Below, piece by piece: positions 28,801 to 35,818 of a stretch of 64,000 nt of DNA; within the stretch, counting starts at the first letter, position 1; each line of letters opens with the position of its first letter. Made by a program: the position numbers and the translations under genes. Location: the NCBI RefSeq assembly GCF_011682175.1, contig NZ_WHJG01000001.1:62001-126000 (forward strand), given 5' to 3'. Under the pieces are notes generated by a model that saw only the letters and a program-made list of their open reading frames with translations, was not told where the DNA came from and ran no database searches. This stretch comes from Massilia frigida. GTDB taxonomy: Bacteria > Pseudomonadota > Gammaproteobacteria > Burkholderiales > Burkholderiaceae_D.

Positions 28801-31677
28801 GCGGCGCGTGACCAGCATGCGCCACGAGGCGCGCGCGATGGCGTCGAGGCTGAAATACGCTTCGTACGGCAAAAAGGCCAGCTGCAGCGCCGAGTGGCCG
28901 AACATCAGGCGCGCGCTCTTGAACGCGGTCGCCAGATGCTGGCGCCACAGGACGTCGTGCGGTTTTTCGATGATGTCGAACATGGCGCTGAAGAAGGTCG
29001 GCAGGAAGATCACCGCCAGCACGCCCAGGGTCCAGAACAGCGGCGTTGGCATCAGGGCCCAGCAAAAGACCAGCAAGGCGGTCAGGGTGGGGGCGATCAG
29101 GCTGCGGCGCAGGTTGTCGAACAGCTTCCAGCGCGACAGCGCGCTCAAGGGATTCGATTCGCGCTTGCCGTGCGCACTAGGCACGCGCGGCAGCAGCCAG
29201 CCGGCCAGCTGCCAGTCGCCACGGATCCAGCGGTGGCGCCGGCTCACGTCGTCGCTGTAGCGCGCCGGGTATTCTTCGTACAGTTGGGCGTCGCTCAGCA
29301 AGCCGGCGCGCAGGTAGCAGCCTTCCAGCAAGTCGTGGCTGAGAATCTGGTTGTCGGGCAGGCGCTGGCCCAGCACCGTCTCGAAGGTATCGACATCGTA
29401 GATGCCCTTGCCGACGAACGAACCTTCGTAGAACACATCCTGGTACACGTCGGAGACGGTGCGGGTGTACGGGTCGATGCCCGGTTCGCCGCCGCACAGG
29501 TGCTCGTAGCGCGAGGCGGTGTCTCCCGGCAAGGCTGCGGCCACGCGCGGTTGCAGGATGCCGTAGCCTTCGACCACGCGTTTGCCAGCCTTGTCGAGCG
29601 TCGGGCGGTTCAGCGGGTGCGCCATGGTGGCGATGAACTGGCGCGCGGCGTCGCGCGGCAGCTGGGTGTCGGTGTCGAGCGTGATCACGTAGCGCACGTT
29701 GGCCAGGCCGTCGGTGGCACCGGCGACCATGGAGAACTGCTCGCGCGCGCCGCCGCGCAGGAATGCGTTGAGCGCGGCCAGCTTGCCGCGTTTGCGTTCG
29801 TAGCCGATCCAGGCGTTTTCGCTGGCGCTCCATACACGCGGGCGGTGCAGCAGCAGGAACGGTTGCAGGTGGCAGCGCGACATGGCCGGCTCGCCGTCGG
29901 CGCCGAGGATCTCTTCGTCGACATCGCAGCCGTATTTCTCATTGAGTTCGGCGATGGTGGCGCGGGCTTGCTCGACCAGGTCCTCGTCGCCCGGCATGTG
30001 CTGCTTGGGCGCGTCGACGAAATCGGTCAGCAGGCAAAAGCGCAGGTTCGGATCGCGGTTGGCCAGGTAGCGCACTTCCAGCGCTTCGCACAGGGAGGCC
30101 ACGTTGTCGCGGCTGTACAACAAGGTCGGTACCACCACCATGCTGCGCGCGTCGGTCGAGACGCCCTCTTTGAAGTCCATGCGCGGCAGCGGGTGCGGGC
30201 GCGTGAGCTGGGTGGCCATGAAGTTGACCAGCGCCAGCGCCAGTTGGCTCGATCCAAGCAGGGCGAAGACGCCCAGCAGCGCCAGCATCGGCTCGTCGAC
30301 GCCGTCGGCGCGCGCGTGGATGATGGCGGTGCCGGTAAACAGCAGGGTGAGCACGACGATGCCGCCCAGGTAGGTCGACAGGGGCGCAGCACGCCCGCTT
30401 TTATTGAGCGCTTCGAGCGGCGGATTGCGCACGGCGAGGCGCTTTTCGAGCTGCGCCTGGCCGTTGCCGACCAGGTAGTAGCCGATGTGGCGGGTGCGTT
30501 CATCGAGTCCGCCGGCGGCCGGCGAGCGGTTCGCCAGCGCCAGTTCGAGCGCGATTTCGGCAACCTGCACCTCGGTGAAGTCGCTACGCCGGGCCAGCTT
30601 TTCGATCACGTGGCGATAATTGTCGCGCGTGGAGAAATCCATCTTGCCGTAGGTGCCGGCCGGGTCCAGGCGCAAGGTCTGTTCGACCGCGCTCATGGTC
30701 TCGACGAACTCTTGCCAGTCCATGGTGCCGAGGAAGCGCAGGCTGCCGATGCTGTTGCTGATCGAGACCTGGTCGGCGGCCTGCTGGCCGATTTCAGCCT
30801 GGATCTGCTGTTCGATGGTCAGGCCGGCGTCGGCCAGGCGCGTGGTCACCCATTGCAGCGCCAGGGTCAGGGCCGGGCTCTGGCCCTGCAGGCGGCGCGC
30901 CAGTTCGGCGACAAAGCCGCTGTTCATCGGCTGGCCGGAACGGGCCATGTCGGCCACCAGCAAAATCAGGTCGCTCGGATTCTTTTCGGCCGTCTCGCTC
31001 ATCTGGTCGGCCCAGGTGTTGGCGCGGTCGCGCTGCACGCGGTTGTCGTACACGCGCGCGGCCACGCGGCGCAGGTTCTCGATCAGCGCGATGCGCAGCA
31101 TGATCGGGATGGCCCACAGTTCGCCGAGTTTGAGCGTCGCCACTTCCTGGTAGGCGTCGACGAAGCGCGACAGGCTTTCGGGATCGACCCGGCCATCGCC
31201 GTGCGAAATGATTTCGAGCGCGATCTGGTACACGCGCGGATTGCCGTCGGCATCTTCGTTGGCCAGGCGCGGCAACTCCTTGGAGTAATTCTTCGGCAAG
31301 TGGCGGCGGGCGATGCGGATCTGCTCTTCGACCAGGTAGAAGTTATCGAGCAGCCATTCGGAGGCGGGCGTAATCTGCCGCCCGGCCTTGATCGCCGTCG
31401 TCAGTTCCGTGCACGTGTCGGTGATGACCGCCGCGTTGTCGGTCAGGCGCGGCAGCAGGCGGTCGGGGCCGCCGCGCTCGCTGAGCTGGTGGGAGGAGGC
31501 AAGATGCTTGCCGTGCATCGCCATTTGGGCGGCACTGAACAATTCCGAGCGCAGGGGAAATTCATCGTCGACGCGTCGTTCGCCGTCAAGGACATTGCGC
31601 CAGGCATAGAGCGTGTCCGCTAATTTGGTGTTTTCTTGATTCAACAGAGACCTCGCGTGGGCATAAGTAGCCAACAC
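22897..31677 (-). CDS. ndvB: Cyclic beta-1,2-glucan synthase (NdvB/ChvB type)
   Basis: 2926 residues, matching the very large NdvB/ChvB/Cgs family (about 2800-2900). Order: N-terminal helical region; membrane segments near 430-490; glycosyltransferase GT84 with TLDTDTQLPRDAA at about 665 and RRHRWIRGDWQLAGW at about 815; further membrane helices at about 865-1020; then paired carbohydrate-binding/GH94-like modules, with GTCDWNDGMDRVGNEG at about 2607 and VQHGSTPESAALYKVEPYV near 2800. These inner-membrane enzymes build beta-1,2-glucan from UDP-glucose on themselves, trim it by phosphorolysis and cyclise it; product goes to the periplasm for osmoadaptation or host interaction. GTG start at 31677; a TTG eleven codons later with GAGG upstream is an alternative. 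Monocistronic. Confidence 0.93.
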   Translation of the reverse strand: MLATYAHARSLLNQENTKLADTLYAWRNVLDGERRVDDEFPLRSELFSAAQMAMHGKHLASSHQLSERGGPDRLLPRLTDNAAVITDTCTELTTAIKAGRQITPASEWLLDNFYLVEEQIRIARRHLPKNYSKELPRLANEDADGNPRVYQIALEIISHGDGRVDPESLSRFVDAYQEVATLKLGELWAIPIMLRIALIENLRRVAARVYDNRVQRDRANTWADQMSETAEKNPSDLILLVADMARSGQPMNSGFVAELARRLQGQSPALTLALQWVTTRLADAGLTIEQQIQAEIGQQAADQVSISNSIGSLRFLGTMDWQEFVETMSAVEQTLRLDPAGTYGKMDFSTRDNYRHVIEKLARRSDFTEVQVAEIALELALANRSPAAGGLDERTRHIGYYLVGNGQAQLEKRLAVRNPPLEALNKSGRAAPLSTYLGGIVVLTLLFTGTAIIHARADGVDEPMLALLGVFALLGSSQLALALVNFMATQLTRPHPLPRMDFKEGVSTDARSMVVVPTLLYSRDNVASLCEALEVRYLANRDPNLRFCLLTDFVDAPKQHMPGDEDLVEQARATIAELNEKYGCDVDEEILGADGEPAMSRCHLQPFLLLHRPRVWSASENAWIGYERKRGKLAALNAFLRGGAREQFSMVAGATDGLANVRYVITLDTDTQLPRDAARQFIATMAHPLNRPTLDKAGKRVVEGYGILQPRVAAALPGDTASRYEHLCGGEPGIDPYTRTVSDVYQDVFYEGSFVGKGIYDVDTFETVLGQRLPDNQILSHDLLEGCYLRAGLLSDAQLYEEYPARYSDDVSRRHRWIRGDWQLAGWLLPRVPSAHGKRESNPLSALSRWKLFDNLRRSLIAPTLTALLVFCWALMPTPLFWTLGVLAVIFLPTFFSAMFDIIEKPHDVLWRQHLATAFKSARLMFGHSALQLAFLPYEAYFSLDAIARASWRMLVTRRRLLEWRPSSLNRSSTDMESNWKSMWISPLLAVATAALLGYFQRAALPIAAPVLLLWFFAPVVAWWISLPQARAATELSSPQTMFLESLARKTWSFFETYVTAEDNWLAPDNMQEHPVKVVAHRTSPTNIGMALLANLTAWDFGFITTGRLLKRTRDTLNTMARMERHQGHFYNWYDTLTLNPLHPMYISAVDSGNLAGHLLTLAPGLTQLADQPIVGKQTLAGIAITLNVVQEHAVDAGAAVKAAIDTMRSHLSTDRVRETESLPGMAAELARLAGCADAILAAMHPVGEPNLQGWADKLAEQCHGARDELLQLAPWMRAAQEYVVDTSLTRIPTLRELANFALTGSASTDLAPSERERQQTLTDLVAQGSTRAAQRIEDINRMAAEAREFANMDFRFMYNTTTNLLAIGYNVSDRRLDAACYDLLASEVRLCSFVGIAQGQFPQEHWFALGRQLCIIGNEQLLLSWSGSMFEYLMPLLVMPTYQNTLLDQTYHSVVNAQIEYGKQRDVPWGISESGYNTVDASLNYQYRAFGVPGTGLKRGLADDLVIAPYATMMGLMVSPDAAVENLQRMADLGFMGKHGFYEAIDYTAARLPRGQTFAVIRSFMAHHQGMGFLALSYLLHDRPMQRRFESDPLFQATLLVLQERVPRAGAFYSNTAELAVMRAPAQEVSTAATRIITQTTTVQPEVQLLSNGRYHVMVTSAGGSYSRWKDLAVTRWREDGTSDNWGNFCYVRDVDSGHFWSTAFQPTLVEPKSYEVIFSEGRAEFRRHDRGLDLYTEIVVSPEDDIELRRTRITNKSNVKRTIEFTSYAEVVMAPAAADNAHPAFSKLFVQTEILRNENAILCTRRPRAKDEQMPWMLNLMTVHDGLLVDVSYETSRSEFLGRANSTVAPRAMLEPQPLGGSEGSVLDPVVAIRYKVTLEPDQVVVLDVVTGMTDTREQAVHLIDKYQDRHLADRVFELAWTHSQVVLRQLNATESDAQLYSRLASTVIYPNASLRADAGILIRNQRGQSGLWAYAISGDLPIVLMQIKDPANIDLARQMVQAHAYWRLKGLVVDLVIWYEDQSGYRQLLHDQIMGLIASGIDAQAIDRPGGIFVRLLDQIAQEDRVLMQSVARAIISDSRGTLADQVKRAVPVAPKLPPLVVEARAEEYQPGAGIPVEARDLILHNGLGGFSADGTEYVIRTDGQNRTPAPWSNVLANPNFGSVVSESGQAYTWSENAHEFRLTPWANDPVSDSSGESFYIRDEQTGRFWSPTALPVRAAGEYITRHGFGYSVFEHSEEGIHTELSTFVALDASIKYSVIKIRNDSTVPRRLSATGYVEWVLGDLRAKSAMHVTTEQDPMSGAIFARNAYNTEFTGRVGFFHVDAQQKTFTADRNEFIGRNRTLASPAAMGRARLSGKIGAALDPCAALQVMVELQPGQERELVFMLGVGGRRNADASGLVQKYSGSVAAAASLAMVRKHWDHTLGAIQVQTPDPSLDVIANGWLMYQTIACRLWARSGYYQSGGAFGFRDQLQDAMSMIHTEPHLLREHLLMCAAHQFVEGDVQHWWHPPSDRGVRTHCSDDYLWLPLAAHRYVIGTGDRSVLTEPAPFLEGRMLKPEEESYYDMPGRSSQTGDLYEHCVRAIKRGLRFGEHGLPLIGTCDWNDGMDRVGNEGKGESVWLAFFLYEVLQRFAEVAVVYGDPAFAETCKREAATLAANVEAHAWDGQWYRRAYFDDGTPLGSHTNDECQIDSISQSWGVISGAANPQRTASAMKAVDERLVRRDYGLVQLLDPPFDDGVLNPGYIRGYVPGVRENGGQYTHAAIWTAMAFAKMGDTERAWELLRMINPVQHGSTPESAALYKVEPYVVAADVYAVAPHIGRGGWSWYTGSSGWMYRLIVESLLGVSLAGDKLTMTPHLPADWPGFKLQYRYRETVYAISVQAADADAMTVDSVPQPMNVIQMVDDGRPHKVELRVRRQSSAPA

Positions 31678-31881
31678 GCTGCTGGACAGCGAGTTGCGAC
31701 CGGGTCGTACGGCTGTTGCAATCTTATAACGGTGCTATGGAAATGACTGTGCGCCAGCGAACATTTGAGGGTTGTCAGTCAGAAGCAATCACGGCAGTGT
31801 GGCCTCACGCCGCTGGCAACATTGCACTTCGTAGCATGGCACATGATACGAAGCATCAACCGATGAACGACGTCAATGCCG

Positions 31882-33981
31882 TCAAGCGGCCAGCGGCAAG
31901 CTGCCGCCCGCCACGCCGCCCGCCACATGCCAGGCATTGCGGTAGCCCAGACGGTGCAGGCACTGCGCGGCCTTGATGCTGCGTCCGCCGCTGCGGCAAA
32001 AGAACACCAGCGGGCGCTCCTCGGCGCGCAGCCAGTCCGACAGGCGGTCGGCCAGGCGCGACAAGGGCACGCTGTGCACCGTGCGGCCGTGCCAGTGGCC
32101 AGCGTACGCCGCCGCGTGCTCGTAGGCTTCGCGCACGTCGATCAGCAGCGCGTCGGGATGGTCGTTGAAGAAGCGCTCGAGGCCATGGGCCTCGAGCTGC
32201 ATCGCCAAGGGGTTGGCGGCCGGGGTGGCGCCGCCGCATTCGGCCGTCAGGGTGGTGCACGGCAGGTTGCCCGCTTCGCAGGCCGGACAGACGATGGCCT
32301 GGCGCGACACCAGCTGCGCCAGTTGTTCAATGTCCGCGCCCGGGCCGGTGAAGGCAAAGCGCACGTCGGCGGCGGCCAGGCCGGCGGCCGAGCGCTCGCC
32401 GAACAGGTAGCAGGCGCCATCGGCGTGCGCCACGCGCGCCAGCACGCGGGTGCCGAACATCAGGGCACTGGCGACGTCACCGTTTTCGAGCGTGGCCTGG
32501 TCGGCCAGCACGGGCCAGCCCAGCGCTTCGTGGCTGATGCCGCCGGCCAGCTGGCCGCCCAGCGCCGCCACCAGGGCTGCGCGCCCGCCACCGGCGCCGC
32601 CATGCGTATCGATCACGGCGCGCACCCGGTAGCCCTGGCAGCGCACCTGGTCGGCGATGCGCGCGGCCAGCGCGGCGAGCGGATTGATGATGGCGCAGGT
32701 GCGGCTGGCCGCGTCGAGCACCAGCCAGGTACTGGCTCCCTCGAAGCCCAGTTGCACCACGCCGTCGCTGTCGGGCGCGGGCGCCGCCGACGGGATCAGG
32801 CAGCTGGCGCGCAAGGCAGCGCCGCAGCGGGCGATGCGCTCGCAGGCGGCGTCGATCAGGGCGTCGTCCGCCATCGGCCCGAACGACATGCGCACCGCCG
32901 AAGCGCAGCGCCACGCGTCCAGCTCCATCGCCGCCAGCACGTAGCTGGGGGCGGCCTTGGCCGCCGAACAGGCCGACCCGGCGCTCACGCGCACGCCGGC
33001 GGCGTCGAACAGGTCGAGCAATTCCTTGCCGGCCAGGCCGGGCACGGAGAAATTGAGAGTGGTCGGCAAGCTGTGTGCGAACGGCGCATTGAAGACGATG
33101 CCCGGCAGCGCCGCGCGCAAGGCGGCGGCCAGCCGCTCGCGCATGTGCACCAGCTGCGCGTGGCTGCGAAAGCTCACGCCATCGTCCAGTGCCGCCAGCA
33201 CCGCGCCCAGGGCGGCGATGCCGCTCATGTTTTCGGTACCGGAGCGCTGGCCGGCTTCCTGCCCGCCGCCCATCATCAGCGCGGTGTAGGGCGCGCTCTC
33301 GCGCACATACAGCATGCCGATGCCCTTGGGCGCGTACAGCTTGTGGCCCGAGAACGGCGCGTAATCGATGCGGGTCGCGGCCAGGTTTAGGGTGAGCTTG
33401 CCGAGCGCCTGCACGCTGTCGACCATCCACAGCGCCGTGGGCGCGCACTCGCGCAATACGGCGTCGATGGCGGCCAGGTCCGAAATGACACCGCTTTCAT
33501 TGTTGGCGGCCATAGTGCAGACAAACGCCGCGCGCGGCGCCAGCTCGCGCAGCACGTCGAGCCGGTGGCGGCCGTCGGCATCGACCGGCAGCGCGCGCAG
33601 TTCCAGTCCGGTGCCGAGCAGCGCGTTCCAGTGCGCCAGGCTTTCGGGCACCGCCTTGTGCTCGGTGGCGCCGTACAGCAGCAGGTCGCCGGTCGCTTCG
33701 CCCCTGGCGCGGCGCGCGCGCAGCTCGCACAGCGCCGACAGCACGGCGGTCTGGATGCCTTCGGTGGCGCCGCTGGTAAACGTCAGCCTGCCCTGCCCCG
33801 CGCCCAGTGCGCGGCGCGCCAGTGCGCGCACGCCGTCGAGCATCGCCTTGGCTTTCAGGCCGGTGGCATGGCTGCTGCTCGGGTTCCCGTAGCAGTCGCG
33901 CATGGCCAGGGCGGCGGCGGCGATGGCGGCCGGATGAACGGCCGAGGTGGCATTGGCGTCGAGGTAGATTTCAGTGTGCAT
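31882..33981 (-). CDS. Cysteine desulfurase / degenerate metallo-beta-lactamase / rhodanese fusion
   Basis: 699 residues from ATG 33981. Residues 1-390 are a NifS/IscS-type cysteine desulfurase: PLP lysine Lys214 in FSGHKLYAPKG, His108 in GATEHKAV, and the sulfur-carrying cysteine Cys338 in SAGSACSAAK. Residues about 405-585 resemble the metallo-beta-lactamase half of persulfide dioxygenase-type proteins (STWLVLDAASRTCAIINPL, YRVRAVIDTH), but the metal motif HxHxDH is replaced by HGGAGGG at 460-466, so this part should be inactive. Residues about 605-699 are a rhodanese with active Cys662 in FFCRSGGRS. The chain could move sulfur from cysteine to the rhodanese cysteine in one polypeptide. Divergent from an Lrp-type gene. 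Confidence 0.88.
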   Translation of the reverse strand: MHTEIYLDANATSAVHPAAIAAAALAMRDCYGNPSSSHATGLKAKAMLDGVRALARRALGAGQGRLTFTSGATEGIQTAVLSALCELRARRARGEATGDLLLYGATEHKAVPESLAHWNALLGTGLELRALPVDADGRHRLDVLRELAPRAAFVCTMAANNESGVISDLAAIDAVLRECAPTALWMVDSVQALGKLTLNLAATRIDYAPFSGHKLYAPKGIGMLYVRESAPYTALMMGGGQEAGQRSGTENMSGIAALGAVLAALDDGVSFRSHAQLVHMRERLAAALRAALPGIVFNAPFAHSLPTTLNFSVPGLAGKELLDLFDAAGVRVSAGSACSAAKAAPSYVLAAMELDAWRCASAVRMSFGPMADDALIDAACERIARCGAALRASCLIPSAAPAPDSDGVVQLGFEGASTWLVLDAASRTCAIINPLAALAARIADQVRCQGYRVRAVIDTHGGAGGGRAALVAALGGQLAGGISHEALGWPVLADQATLENGDVASALMFGTRVLARVAHADGACYLFGERSAAGLAAADVRFAFTGPGADIEQLAQLVSRQAIVCPACEAGNLPCTTLTAECGGATPAANPLAMQLEAHGLERFFNDHPDALLIDVREAYEHAAAYAGHWHGRTVHSVPLSRLADRLSDWLRAEERPLVFFCRSGGRSIKAAQCLHRLGYRNAWHVAGGVAGGSLPLAA

Positions 33982-34065
33982 GGCAGGTCCGGGCAGCGGC
34001 AACAGGAGGGGGAAACGGTAATGTCATTCTTGCGTGATATGTTATCGTCTTAAACGTGAGAAAAT

Positions 34066-34085
34066 ATGCCAAAATTTGCTGGCAT
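34066..34085. promoter_or_regulatory. Candidate Lrp-type operator
   Basis: AT-rich inverted repeat ATGCCA-aaatttgc-TGGCAT in the 150-nt divergent gap between the desulfurase fusion and the Lrp/AsnC gene. Position and symmetry fit a site for the divergently encoded regulator; this is inference. Confidence 0.5.
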
Positions 34086-34131
34086 TCGCGCTCATTAAGC
34101 AAATTCATACCAAATTTCAGCGGAAATCAGA

Positions 34132-34617
34132 ATGAGTTATCTCGATAAGCATGATTGCGCCATCCTCGCGGCCCTGCAGGCCGATGGCACCCTGTCGATC
34201 GCGGCCCTGAGCGAGAAGGTCGGCTTGTCCAGCACCCCGTGCTGGAAGCGGGTCAAGCGGCTGGAGGAAGAAGGCTATATCCAGAGCCGCGTGAGCATCA
34301 TCGACCGCGACAAGGTCGGGCTGCCGGTCACGGTGTTCGTCAGCATACGCACCACCGAACACGACGAAAAATGGCTGACCCGCTTCGCCGCCGCCGTCAT
34401 CGCCCTGCCCGAGGTGATGGAGTTTCACCGCATGAGCGGCGATGTCGACTACCTGCTCAAGGTCGTCACCACCGACATCGGCGGTTACGACCGTTTTTAT
34501 AAAAAGCTGATCAAGACGGCGCACCTGAGCGGCGTGTCGTCGGCCTTCTCGATGGAGCAGATCAAGTACACCACGGCGCTGCCGCTCGATCTGATTTTGA
34601 AGCGTCTTCCTGCCTAA
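34132..34617 (+). CDS. Lrp/AsnC family transcriptional regulator
   Basis: 161 residues, normal length for Lrp/AsnC. N-terminal winged helix-turn-helix: MSYLDKHDCAILAALQADGT and LSEKVGLSSTPCWKRVKRLE, then the linker strand GYIQSRVSIIDRDKVGLPVT. The C-terminal RAM/ligand domain includes PEVMEFHRMSGDVDYLLKVV. The sequence resembles the DecR/BkdR branch of the family; DecR in enterobacteria responds to cysteine. The divergent cysteine desulfurase fusion makes cysteine a reasonable effector, while the downstream branched-chain binding protein gene (67 nt later) also fits Lrp control. Confidence 0.9.
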   Translation: MSYLDKHDCAILAALQADGTLSIAALSEKVGLSSTPCWKRVKRLEEEGYIQSRVSIIDRDKVGLPVTVFVSIRTTEHDEKWLTRFAAAVIALPEVMEFHRMSGDVDYLLKVVTTDIGGYDRFYKKLIKTAHLSGVSSAFSMEQIKYTTALPLDLILKRLPA

Positions 34618-34684
34618 AACGGCATATAAAATTGTGCCGAATCGTGCGATGATGCCGCTGTCCAGATCAGAGGAGAGACATCGT

Positions 34685-35818
34685 ATGGCATCGAACAATA
34701 AGAGTATTGCTTTCGCCGCAGCGTCCCTGCTGCTCGCATCCCAGGCCGCGCTGGCGCAGGAGCAGGTCGTCAAGATCGGCATCACCGGGCCGCTCTCGGG
34801 CGCCAACGCCTTCGCCGGCAAGGATAACGAAAACGGCGTGCGCCTCGCGCTGGAAGAACTGAACGCCAAAAAAGTCAGCATCGGCGGCAAGACCATCAAG
34901 TTCGAACTCAAGTCCGAGGATGACCAGGGCGATCCGAAAGCCGGCGTGGCGGTGGCGCAAAAACTGGTCGACGCCGGCGTGCACTTCGTGCTCGGCCCCT
35001 ACAACTCCGGCGTGGCCATTCCGGCCTCGCGCATCTACAACGACGCCGGCGCGATCATGTCGACCGTCGGCACCAATCCCAAGGTGACGCAGAGCGGCTA
35101 CAAGGGCGTGTTCCGCATCGTCGCCAGCGACACCCAGCTCGGCGGATCGATGGCCGGTTATGCGGCCAAGCAGCTCAAGCTCAAGACCATCGGCGTGATC
35201 GACGACCGCACCGCCTTCGGCCAGGGCATCGCCGCCGAATTCGTCAAGCAGGCCAAGGCTTCCGGCATCACGGTGGCGGGCCACGAGTTCACGACCGACA
35301 AGGCGAGCGACTTCGCCGCCATCCTCACCAAGCTCAAATCGAAGAACATCGATGCGATTTTCTTCGGCGGCTACGCGCCCCAGGGCGCGCCGATGGCGCG
35401 CCAGATGCGCCAGCTCGGCCTGAATGTCAAGCTGCTCGGCGGCGACACCCTGTGCAGCCCCGAAATGGCCAAGCTCGGTGGCGATGCGGTCGGCGACAAT
35501 GTGCTGTGCGCGCAGGGTGGTGCGATCCTCGACAAGCAGGCCGACGGCCCGGGCTTCCAGACGCGCTACAAGGCACGCTTCAAGCAGGCGCCCGATGTGT
35601 ACGCGGCCGCGTTCTACGACCAGACCATGTTCATGGTGCAGTCGATGAAGGCCGCCAATTCGCTCGATCCGTCGGTGGTGGCCGCAGCCATGCGCGCCAG
35701 CAGCTACAAGGGCGTGGTGGGCACCTATGCCTACGATGCGAACGGCAATATGAAGCAGTCGGCCGTCACCATCTACACCTTCAAGAACGGCGCGCCTTTC
35801 GCGCTGGCCACCAACTGA
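34685..35818 (+). CDS. Branched-chain amino acid ABC transporter substrate-binding protein
   Basis: 377 residues from ATG 34685, with AGAGGAGAG a few bases upstream. Signal peptide MASNNKSIAFAAASLLLASQ then AALA. The periplasmic LivJ/LivK-type type-I fold is evident from VVKIGITGPLSGANAFAGKD, LGPYNSGVAIPASRIYNDAG and DDRTAFGQGIAAEFVKQAK. Family members deliver leucine, isoleucine, valine and related solutes to LivHMGF. No membrane or ATPase subunits are nearby, so this is an orphan binding protein that would share a transporter encoded elsewhere. Its stop codon overlaps the start of the DUF885 gene (TGATG), implying translational coupling. Confidence 0.93.
   Translation: MASNNKSIAFAAASLLLASQAALAQEQVVKIGITGPLSGANAFAGKDNENGVRLALEELNAKKVSIGGKTIKFELKSEDDQGDPKAGVAVAQKLVDAGVHFVLGPYNSGVAIPASRIYNDAGAIMSTVGTNPKVTQSGYKGVFRIVASDTQLGGSMAGYAAKQLKLKTIGVIDDRTAFGQGIAAEFVKQAKASGITVAGHEFTTDKASDFAAILTKLKSKNIDAIFFGGYAPQGAPMARQMRQLGLNVKLLGGDTLCSPEMAKLGGDAVGDNVLCAQGGAILDKQADGPGFQTRYKARFKQAPDVYAAAFYDQTMFMVQSMKAANSLDPSVVAAAMRASSYKGVVGTYAYDANGNMKQSAVTIYTFKNGAPFALATN

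Noticed and set aside
24943-31623. Two long plus-strand frames opposite the glucan synthase gene
   Set aside because: No ribosome-binding sites or recognisable domains; complement of a strongly conserved gene.
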